A stretch of DNA of 17,018 bases from Anaerolineae bacterium (lineage in GTDB: Bacteria; Chloroflexota; Anaerolineae; JAFGEY01): positions 1 through 17,018 of the forward strand of contig JAFGIE010000098.1 in NCBI GenBank assembly GCA_016929775.1, read 5' to 3'. The notes beneath the pieces were generated by a model, which did not search any database, was not told the origin of the DNA, and saw only the letters and a list, made by a program, of their open reading frames with translations. This document shows, in pieces, positions 1 through 5,539 of the stretch. Made by a program: the position numbers and the translations under genes. How positions within the stretch are numbered: position 1 is the stretch's first letter; each line of letters begins with the position of its first letter.

Positions 1-97
1 CGGGAGTGGATGGGAGTCGAACCCACCAGGGCTTGTTCTGCACAACCCCTCAGACGGTTTTGAAGACCGCGCGCGACACCGGCCGCGAACCACCCCC
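1..97 (-). tRNA. selC: tRNA-Sec (anticodon UCA), complete to the discriminator base
   Basis: This RNA delivers selenocysteine to in-frame UGA codons together with SelA, SelB and SelD. On the minus strand the fold is clear. An 8-bp acceptor stem pairs GGGGGTGG (97-90) with CCACTCCC (9-2), with one G-U pair and discriminator G at position 1. The 6-bp D stem CGCGGC/GTCGCG closes a four-base CGGT loop. The anticodon stem is GCGGT/ACCGT around loop CTTCAAA, with anticodon TCA at 63-61. A long variable arm follows, then a 5-bp T stem GTGGG/CCCAT with loop TTCGACT. The 8+5 acceptor/T helix, 6-bp D stem and long extra arm are the bacterial tRNA-Sec hallmarks and exclude tRNA-Ser. Whether CCA is encoded cannot be seen, because the window starts at the discriminator. 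No selA, selB or selD lies in the window. Confidence 0.96.
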
Positions 98-103
98 AGC
101 GGC

Positions 104-132
104 ATGATACGCGCAAACCCGGCCCACGTCAA
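104..132 (-). promoter_or_regulatory. Promoter of tRNA-Sec
   Basis: On the minus strand TTGACG (132-127), a 17-base spacer and TATCAT (109-104) form a strong sigma-70-type promoter. The mature tRNA 5' end at 97 lies seven bases past the -10 box, where transcription normally starts. The primary transcript may therefore have little or no 5' leader. Confidence 0.8.
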
Positions 133-164
133 GTGAACGACTTGTAGAAACGGTCCACGACCCC

Positions 165-923
165 CTACTGCAGGGCAAAGCTGACGGTCACCGCGGCGTG
201 GACGGCGATCTGGCCCGGCGCCAGCGTCCCGTCGATCATCTCGCCCTCGGGCCCCGCGCTCTGGATCACATTCTGTGCCATGCTGCTCCCCCAGCGCGCG
301 CCCCACCATCCATCGTACCACGACCACCACCCGCTCTGCTCCTCGCGCACCTCCTGCGGCGCGCCCACACGCTGGCCCAACACCTGGGCCATGGCAACCG
401 CCTTTTCCTGCGCCGCCTCGACCGCCAGCGCCCGCGCCTGGTCCTTATAGGTGCGCAGCGCCGTCGTCTGGAACTGGATCCCGTGCACGTGCGTGGCGCC
501 GCCGTCGAGCAGGCTGGTGAGCAGATCCTCGAACGCACTCACGTCGTGGAGCGTGATCACCACCGTCTTGCGCACGAAATACCCCACAAAGCCCCGCTTC
601 TCGTAGCCGTCCTCGTAGCGCGGCTCGACGCTGATGTGGTCGGTCTGCACGTGGCGCGCTGCGACGCCATGCGCCTGCGCTACCTCGAGCAGCCGAGCCA
701 CGCGGCGGTCGTTCTCTTGCTTGGCTTGCCCGAGGTCCGTCGCCCAGTTCTCGACGCCTACCGTCAGCACGACCTCGTCGGGGACAACGCGCACCACCGC
801 GTTGCCGCTGACTGTGATCAGCCGCGGCGCCTGTGGCGTGGTCTCGACCGCCTGAGCCCCCGTCAGCAGAGCGATCGAGAGCAGGACGATGAGGCCAGCG
901 ATCAGGGTCGTTGTCTTGTTCAC
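165..923 (-). CDS. SIMPL/DUF541 domain envelope protein (YggE-like)
   Basis: This 252-residue protein has an N-terminal signal peptide or membrane anchor (about residues 2-24: basic start, hydrophobic core, then TGAQA). The SIMPL/DUF541 domain follows and opens with RLITVSGNAVVRVVPDEVVL, the typical family start; the family includes E. coli YggE and Brucella BP26. The molecular role of these exported proteins is poorly defined; YggE is linked to oxidative-stress tolerance. The start chosen is GTG at 923, because AAGGAGGG lies about seven bases upstream and the signal peptide begins right there; the frame stays open further upstream without signal. It ends in TAG. It lies 101 bases downstream of the creD-like gene on the same strand with no clear promoter between, so co-transcription is likely. 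No terminator is visible between it and the tRNA-Sec promoter. Confidence 0.88.
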   Translation of the reverse strand: MNKTTTLIAGLIVLLSIALLTGAQAVETTPQAPRLITVSGNAVVRVVPDEVVLTVGVENWATDLGQAKQENDRRVARLLEVAQAHGVAARHVQTDHISVEPRYEDGYEKRGFVGYFVRKTVVITLHDVSAFEDLLTSLLDGGATHVHGIQFQTTALRTYKDQARALAVEAAQEKAVAMAQVLGQRVGAPQEVREEQSGWWSWYDGWWGARWGSSMAQNVIQSAGPEGEMIDGTLAPGQIAVHAAVTVSFALQ

Positions 924-1024
924 AGCGTGCCCTCCTTTTCCTCGCAGCGCGGGCACCTCCGCGCAGCGAGCGATGCGAGACGCGATACGACGAGGGGAAC
1001 ATCCCTCCGCCTCTTCGGGGTGCG

Positions 1025-2560
1025 CTACTCCCCATCCTCCTGCGCGAGCGGTGCACCGCAGCGCACGCAGTAGACAGCGCCCATTCCCTGCGGCACGAAG
1101 CCCCGCTGCCCGCACACGCCACAGCGGCGGATGTGGCGCGTATCCTGCCCGCAGCCCGGGCAGAAGGCATAGTCGTCCGCCAGGGGGCGCGCACAGTAGG
1201 GGCAGTGGCTCTCGTCCCGCGGATCGGGCGGCGGCGGCGCGCCGTCCGCCATCTCTGGCGCACTATCGGCCTGAGCCCCACCCTCCGGCGCGGCGCCTGC
1301 CTCCGCTCCCCCTTCAGCAGGACGTACCCCGTCGCCTGTCCCCTCTTCCGGAAGACGATCGGGCGATGCAACGGGCGTCACGCGGCGCGCATAGAGCAGC
1401 ATGAACGCGCCGACGAGGATCAGCGCCCCGCCGGTGACGAACAAGCCCGACCATGGGGTGAGTGTGCCGAGCGAAAAGCAGCCCAGGAAGACGAGGAGCA
1501 GGAGCCCGGCGCGCGCGGCCGCGCGCGACCAGCCGGCGGTCAGCCCGGCAAACGCGACCAACAGGGCAGAGACGAGCGCCAGGGAAACGATCCCCGCCGG
1601 GACCAGCCCGACCACTCCGCCCAGGAAGGTCAGCAGCGGGTAAAAGAGCGCCGTGCCGCACCCGGCGAGGAGATAGCTCGCCAGGCGCAAGCGCACGCCG
1701 CCCAGATAGAGCGCTGCGGCGAGGGAAGCCAGGTAGGACACGACGAGCACGGGCGCCCACTGGGCAAGGCTGCGAAAGTCACCGCTCAACCGCGCTACCC
1801 GCTGCGCAAAGCTCAACTGCTCGGGCAGCGTCAGCGCGATGTCGCGTTCGGCGATCAGGCCCACGTACTGCCAGCGCCACTCCTCGCCCTCTGCATCCGC
1901 CTGCTGCGCGCTGGGTGGAAGCGAGGACTCGGGCGCCTCGGCGCCAGCGAGCCCGCGCACGCTGACGATCACGTCCACGTCTGTGCGCTGTCCCTGCTGG
2001 AGGCCATACGAGAAGCGGTGCGCGCCTTCGGCCCGATAGCTGACCTCGACCTCACGCTCCTCTCCGGGGGCGAGCACAGCCTGCCAGCGGATGCCCTCGG
2101 TCGAGTAGCCCGCGTCGACGGGCTCGACGCCGTCGACGGTGAACCGCACCTCGTGCAGCGTCTCGAGGACCGCAGGAAAGGGGAAAAAGAGGGCGACTGT
2201 GGCGCTGATCGCCCCCGTGTGCCCGATCCGGTACGCGCCCGCAAAGTCGAGGTCGTACACCGTGGCGCTCACGCTGCCCTGCGTCTCGTAGCGCGCGTCG
2301 AGCACGGCGCGCACGCGGCTGTGCTGGACCGGCATGACCACCGCAGGCACCGCAGCGTCGGGGACGATCGCCTCCCACACCGGCGCCACCTGCGCGACGC
2401 TGCGCGCGCGGTTGTACGACAGGAATGCGCGCTGGTCCACCGTATAGATCTGTGACGGCAGGTCGTGCACGGCGACCAGGTAGGCCCCCAGCAGGCCCAC
2501 CAGCATGACGACGAGCACGACATTTGCCAACACGAGCCCGATCCTGCTTCGCCGCCCCAT
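1025..2560 (-). CDS. CreD-like multi-pass membrane protein with C-terminal double zinc ribbon
   Basis: This 511-residue protein starts at ATG 2560, with GGGAGGG just upstream. Residues 8-32 form a transmembrane helix. Residues about 35-255 look like an extracytoplasmic beta-rich domain, and about 268-393 hold roughly six hydrophobic helices. The helical part recalls E. coli CreD by eye: YLL.G....FYPLL, then G...A.I..L, a late G.L..S/W block and a closing M..YARRV. A Pro/Ala/Glu-rich linker (395-450) leads to two cytoplasmic zinc ribbons, C453/C456/C467/C470 and C480/C483/C498/C501. Such ribbons are not part of enterobacterial CreD. The family's activity is unknown; CreD is the main CreBC target and is tied to envelope integrity. 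A PHO/cre-like box sits upstream and a two-component system is adjacent, which fits a CreD role. The CreD assignment rests on remembered sequence and is moderate; the membrane and ribbon calls are firm. Confidence 0.85.
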   Translation of the reverse strand: MGRRSRIGLVLANVVLVVMLVGLLGAYLVAVHDLPSQIYTVDQRAFLSYNRARSVAQVAPVWEAIVPDAAVPAVVMPVQHSRVRAVLDARYETQGSVSATVYDLDFAGAYRIGHTGAISATVALFFPFPAVLETLHEVRFTVDGVEPVDAGYSTEGIRWQAVLAPGEEREVEVSYRAEGAHRFSYGLQQGQRTDVDVIVSVRGLAGAEAPESSLPPSAQQADAEGEEWRWQYVGLIAERDIALTLPEQLSFAQRVARLSGDFRSLAQWAPVLVVSYLASLAAALYLGGVRLRLASYLLAGCGTALFYPLLTFLGGVVGLVPAGIVSLALVSALLVAFAGLTAGWSRAAARAGLLLLVFLGCFSLGTLTPWSGLFVTGGALILVGAFMLLYARRVTPVASPDRLPEEGTGDGVRPAEGGAEAGAAPEGGAQADSAPEMADGAPPPPDPRDESHCPYCARPLADDYAFCPGCGQDTRHIRRCGVCGQRGFVPQGMGAVYCVRCGAPLAQEDGE

Positions 2561-2606
2561 GATGCCCTCCCTGCTGCACGCGTGCGCTGCGGGTCCACTT
2601 GGCTCG

Positions 2607-2612
2607 ATCGTA
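2607..2612 (-). promoter_or_regulatory. -10 element of the creD-like gene promoter
   Basis: TACGAT on the minus strand (2612-2607) lies exactly ten bases downstream of the CTGTCAC repeat pair. The usual -35 position reads ACGGAA and is not recognisable. This is the arrangement of PhoB-class activated promoters, where the box replaces the -35 element. The inferred start near 2600 leaves a leader of about 40 bases. Confidence 0.55.
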
Positions 2613-2622
2613 GCGCACCCGC

Positions 2623-2640
2623 GTGACAGTTCCGTGACAG
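2623..2640 (-). promoter_or_regulatory. PHO-box / cre-tag-like direct repeat upstream of creD-like gene
   Basis: On the minus strand CTGTCAC-GGAA-CTGTCAC forms two identical heptamers with an 11-base period. The enterobacterial PHO box is CTGTCAT-N4-CTGTCAT and the CreB cre tag is TTCAC-N6-TTCAC; this site reads GTCAC-N6-GTCAC in the latter register. The same architecture occurs upstream of the adjacent response regulator. The inferred ligand is that regulator in phosphorylated form. Confidence 0.7.
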
Positions 2641-2685
2641 CACCGAGGTAGGTCACGAGCAAGAACGGAACAGCGCTGCGACAGC

Positions 2686-2721
2686 AAAAGGCATCCGGTG
2701 TCTTGGAGACACCGGATGCCT
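2686..2721 (-). terminator. Intrinsic terminator of the two-component operon
   Basis: AGGCATCCGGTGTC (2689-2702) and GACACCGGATGCCT (2708-2721) form a perfect 14-bp stem with a loop of three to five bases. Read on the minus strand the stem runs into TTTT (2689-2686). It lies about 150 bases past the kinase stop codon. This strong Rho-independent terminator insulates the kinase operon from the creD-like promoter. In the 2,722-2,873 stretch between it and the kinase stop I see no gene. Confidence 0.85.
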
Positions 2722-2873
2722 GCACTGCGATCGATCCTGCCCAGGACGGCGCGGATCAGCGCGAATTCACTGGCATTCGTGCGCGTTGTTGCGTGGCATT
2801 CCCTCGCTTCCCTGCCCGGCATTCGCGCGGTTCGTGGCAGACGCGGCTTGCCCTTGCCCCGAGGCCACAGCCC

Positions 2874-4472
2874 TCACGGCGCAGCGGGAAGCGTAAACGT
2901 GACCGTCGTGCCCTCTCCCTCCGCGCTCTCGATCGCCAGCCGCCCGCCTTGCGCCTCGACGAGCGCACGCGCGATCGCCAGGCCCAGCCCGCTCCCCCCC
3001 TGCGCACGGGAGCGGGCCCGATCGGCGCGGTAAAAGCGCTCGCCGATCCGCGGCAGGTCTTTGGCGGGGATGCCGATCCCGCGATCGCGCACCCGCACCC
3101 GGACCCATGGCGCATCCGCTTGCACGGCATCGACCTGCACCCGGATCGTGCCGCCCGGCGCCGAGAACTTGACTGCGTTGTCGAGCAGGTTGAGCACAAC
3201 CTGCGTGATCCGGTCAACGTCGCCCCACGCCGCGGGCGTCCCGGGCTGGACCTCGACGCGCAGGTCCAGTGTGCGCGCCTCGGCGAGCAGGGCGACCTGC
3301 TCCGCCGCCGCCTGCGCCAGGTCGCCGACGTCGACCGGTTCGCGCTGGACGCGCAGCACGTCCGAGTCGACGCGCGAGAGGAAGAGCAGGTCATTCACCA
3401 TGGCGATCAGGCGGTTCGTCTCGCCTTCGATCGTCTCCAGGAACCGGTCGCGCACCCGGCGATCGTCCACGGCACCGTCGCGCAGCGTCTCGACCAAGCC
3501 CTTGATCGACGTCAACGGGGTGCGCAGCTCGTGGGAGACGTTGGCAACAAAGTCGGTCTGCATCTGGCGCGCTGCGCGCAGGCGGGCGGTCATGTCGTTG
3601 AACGCCGCGCTGAGGCGCCCCAGCTCGTCGCGCGAGCGCACCGGCACCTGCTGGTCGAGCGTCCCGCGTGCGACAGCGCCCGCTGCCCCGATCAGGCGGC
3701 GCACGGGGCGCGCGATCGCGTCCGACAGGAACCAGCCCGCGGCGCCGGAGAGCAAGAGCGCCGCCGCCATCGACAGCCCCCAGCGCAGGCGCACGTCGCG
3801 CAGCACGGCGCGCACATCGTCCAGGGGCTGGCTGAGCAGGATCACGCCCGCCAGCCCACCCTCGACGGTCACCGGCACGGCGACCACCATCGCGTTCGAC
3901 TCGGTCCGCCGGGCATAGCGCCCCGCCAGCGCCTCGGCGACGACGGGATCGGCGCGCAGATCGCTGCCCCGCTCCTCTCCCGCGGAATCGACCAGCACGA
4001 TCCCGGTCGCGTCGAGGACCCGGATCCGGGTGTCCAGCGCCGCCCCGAGCTCCAGCGACGCGTCGCCCAGGTCGCCCAGGGGCACTCCGCTGGCGGGCGG
4101 AGCCACGTTCTCTGCCTGCAGGTAGTAGTTGCCGGTGCGCTGCTGGCGGATCGTGTTCGAGGCTGCCTCTTGCGCCGGCGCCTCGGCGATCGTGCGCGCC
4201 CCTGGAATCAGTGCCTGCGCCGGCGCCTCGGCGATCGTGCGCGCTCCTGGGATCAGTGTTTGCGCCGTGATCTGGGCCTGCGCCACCAGGCTGTCCTCCA
4301 CAGCCTGCAGGAAGTAGCGGTCGAGGAAGGAGAGGAGCAGGAACCCCGAGAGGATCATCGCCGCCAGGATCGCGGCGAGGTGGCTGAGGGTCAGGCGCGC
4401 GCGCACGCTCTGGCGCCACCCAATGGGCGCGCGCGCGCTGCGTGACTGTTTGGCCTTCGGTTCGCTTTCCAT
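2874..4472 (-). CDS. Membrane sensor histidine kinase (HAMP-HisKA-HATPase_c)
   Basis: This 532-residue kinase is the likely partner of the regulator just upstream. In order: a basic N terminus, transmembrane helix (about 29-53), extracytoplasmic sensor region (about 54-228), second helix (229-252) and HAMP linker (253-300). The HisKA domain follows with SHELRTP, phospho-accepting H314. The ATPase domain has N box LNLLDNAVKFS (about 427-437), G1 DRGIGIP (463-469), F box ERFYR and G2 GGSGLGLAIA. All catalytic motifs are intact. The layout is that of PhoR/VicK/CreC-class kinases; the stimulus cannot be read. A 15-residue tandem duplication occurs at residues 72-101 of the sensor. ATG 4472 was chosen because the frame upstream only translates the intergenic repeat and GAGGG precedes this start. 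It lies 141 bases after the regulator stop and is closed by the terminator at 2686-2721. Confidence 0.95.
   Translation of the reverse strand: MESEPKAKQSRSARAPIGWRQSVRARLTLSHLAAILAAMILSGFLLLSFLDRYFLQAVEDSLVAQAQITAQTLIPGARTIAEAPAQALIPGARTIAEAPAQEAASNTIRQQRTGNYYLQAENVAPPASGVPLGDLGDASLELGAALDTRIRVLDATGIVLVDSAGEERGSDLRADPVVAEALAGRYARRTESNAMVVAVPVTVEGGLAGVILLSQPLDDVRAVLRDVRLRWGLSMAAALLLSGAAGWFLSDAIARPVRRLIGAAGAVARGTLDQQVPVRSRDELGRLSAAFNDMTARLRAARQMQTDFVANVSHELRTPLTSIKGLVETLRDGAVDDRRVRDRFLETIEGETNRLIAMVNDLLFLSRVDSDVLRVQREPVDVGDLAQAAAEQVALLAEARTLDLRVEVQPGTPAAWGDVDRITQVVLNLLDNAVKFSAPGGTIRVQVDAVQADAPWVRVRVRDRGIGIPAKDLPRIGERFYRADRARSRAQGGSGLGLAIARALVEAQGGRLAIESAEGEGTTVTFTLPAAP
4171..4260 (+). repeat. 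Two-copy 45-bp tandem repeat inside the kinase sensor domain
   Basis: Copies 4171-4215 and 4216-4260 differ at only four positions (c/t, a/g, c/t and c/t). Read on the minus strand each encodes the 15-residue unit LIPGARTIAEAPAQ plus a flanking residue. The length is a multiple of three, so the frame is kept. This looks like a recent slippage or recombination duplication that lengthens the sensor segment right after the first membrane helix. Confidence 0.9.
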
Positions 4473-4494
4473 AGCGTCCCTCACCCGGGATGGG

Positions 4495-4591
4495 CGTTCG
4501 TAGTGAGCGCGTCCTCGCTCCTCTACCCCCCGTTCGTAGTGAGCGCTTGAGCGCTTCCTCCCCGCCCCGGAGCGGCTCAAGCCGCCACTAC
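4495..4591. repeat. Palindromic intergenic repeat between regulator and kinase genes
   Basis: A 16-bp direct repeat CGTTCGTAGTGAGCGC occurs at 4495-4510 and 4531-4546. The second copy begins an imperfect 23-bp inverted repeat (4536-4558 against 4569-4591, 17 of 23 positions matching). Its ends are GTAGTG and CACTAC, its shared core is CTTGAGC, and the loop is about ten bases. A short internal hairpin GCGGC-TCAA-GCCGC lies in the right arm. This has the look of a dispersed REP/MITE-like element and not of a gene. Transcribed within the operon, it would fold between the two coding regions. Confidence 0.7.
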
Positions 4592-4613
4592 CAACGCAGA
4601 CCCGCTGCGCCGC

Positions 4614-5315
4614 CTAGCCAAGCAGCCTATAGCCGACGCCGCGCACGGTCTCGATCAGCTCCTCGTCGGGCAACGCCTCGCGCAGCTTGGCGCGCAAGCG
4701 CTTGACGGCGGCGTCGACGATGCGCAGGTCGCCGTAATAGTCATAGCCCCACACCTGCTGCAGCAGCTGCTCGCGGCTGAGCACCTGCCCTGCGTGGCGC
4801 GCCATGACCTCCAGCAGCGCGAACTCTTGGGCGGTCAGCGACAACGCACGATCGGCCCACTGCACCTCGTGGCGCGCCGGATCGACCACCAGGTCGCCGG
4901 CACGGATCGCTTCCGCCGCGCGATCCGCTGTGGCGAGATCGTCCGGAAGGCGCGCCGCGCGCCGCAGCACCGTCCGCACCCGCGCCACCAGCTCGCGGAC
5001 GCTAAAGGGCTTGACCACATAGTCGTCGGCGCCGAGTTCGAGCCCCACCACCCGGTCCACCTCGGCGTCACGCGCGGTCAGCATGATGATCGGTACGTCG
5101 CGCTCGCGGCGCAGGGCGCGGCACACCTCGAGCCCGTCGAGGCGGGGGAGCATCAGGTCGAGGATCACCAGGTCGGGCTGCGTGCGCCGCGCCACGGCGA
5201 GCGCCTCCTCGCCATCGCGCGCCACCACGACCTGGTAGGCTGCGCGCTCGAGATTATAGACCAGCAGATCGACGATCGGCGGCTCGTCGTCGACGACCAG
5301 GATGCGGGCGCACAT
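4614..5315 (-). CDS. OmpR/PhoB-family response regulator
   Basis: This 233-residue cytoplasmic DNA-binding regulator has a receiver domain at residues 1-115. The acidic pocket is D9/D10, the phospho-acceptor D53 (LVILDLMLPRLDG), the switch residue T80 (MLTA) and the conserved lysine K102 (VKPFS). The C-terminal winged-helix domain (about 130-233) ends with the typical GYD, DAAVKRLRAKL and TVRGVGYRL motifs. Length and motifs are standard for PhoB, CreB and relatives. ATG 5315 follows GGAGGA by five bases. It is the first gene of the operon, with the kinase 141 bases downstream. The box CTGTCAC-N4-CTGTCAC upstream suggests autoregulation. PhoB and CreB orthology cannot be separated by eye; a CreD-like neighbour and shared box favour a CreB-like function, while the box sequence itself is closest to PHO. 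Confidence 0.96.
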   Translation of the reverse strand: MCARILVVDDEPPIVDLLVYNLERAAYQVVVARDGEEALAVARRTQPDLVILDLMLPRLDGLEVCRALRRERDVPIIMLTARDAEVDRVVGLELGADDYVVKPFSVRELVARVRTVLRRAARLPDDLATADRAAEAIRAGDLVVDPARHEVQWADRALSLTAQEFALLEVMARHAGQVLSREQLLQQVWGYDYYGDLRIVDAAVKRLRAKLREALPDEELIETVRGVGYRLLG

Positions 5316-5344
5316 GGACTCCTCCGTAAGGGCGCTGTACCTCC

Positions 5345-5373
5345 ATGCTAGCGCATGCGCGCCGCCCCGTCAA
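5345..5373 (-). promoter_or_regulatory. Sigma-70-type promoter of the two-component operon
   Basis: On the minus strand TTGACG (5373-5368), a 17-base spacer and TAGCAT (5350-5345) form a good promoter. Transcription should begin near 5338, giving a leader of about 23 bases that carries the GGAGGA ribosome site. Unlike the creD-like promoter, it keeps a proper -35 element, so basal expression is expected. Confidence 0.75.
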
Positions 5374-5381
5374 GGGGATCT

Positions 5382-5399
5382 GTGACAGGAGGGTGACAG
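5382..5399 (-). promoter_or_regulatory. PHO-box / cre-tag-like direct repeat upstream of the response regulator
   Basis: On the minus strand CTGTCAC-CCTC-CTGTCAC, the same heptamer pair and 4-base gap as at 2623-2640. It lies eight bases upstream of the -35 element. Its promoter-proximal edge is 31 bases from the -10 box, against 10 bases at the creD-like gene: a difference of 21, or two helical turns, so both sites face RNA polymerase from the same side. Autoregulation is inferred. Confidence 0.7.
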
Positions 5400-5405
5400 G
5401 AGGGC

Positions 5406-5427
5406 AAAAAACAGCGTACAGTGCTGT
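5406..5427 (-). terminator. Probable weak intrinsic terminator of the glycan operon
   Basis: On the minus strand ACAGC (5427-5423), a seven-base loop and GCTGT (5415-5411) form a 5-bp stem that runs directly into a T tract (5411-5406). It lies about 110 bases past the lyase stop. The stem is short, but the T tract stands out in this GC-rich DNA. Nothing else recognisable lies in 5,428-5,539. Confidence 0.45.
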
Positions 5428-5539
5428 GTCCACCATCCCTCGCACCTCGGCGGACGGCGCACGTCGGCGCTACGAACGGTAAGGCTGCGCCTCTGCGTCT
5501 CTCACAGCGCGGCGCCAAGCCGTCACGCCCAGCGGCGCC

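Noticed and set aside
924..1115. Upstream extension of the SIMPL protein
   Set aside because: The extension is Arg/Ala-rich and would bury the signal peptide. GTG 923 has AAGGAGGG at the right distance.
4473..4580. Upstream extension of the histidine kinase to position 4580
   Set aside because: The added residues only translate the intergenic repeat (AHYER occurs twice) and have no family counterpart; ATG 4472 has a nearby ribosome site.
5512..5539. GGCGCC-based hairpin right after the lyase stop as a terminator
   Set aside because: The arms are short palindromes with a 16-base loop and no T tract; the T-tract hairpin at 5406-5427 is a better candidate.
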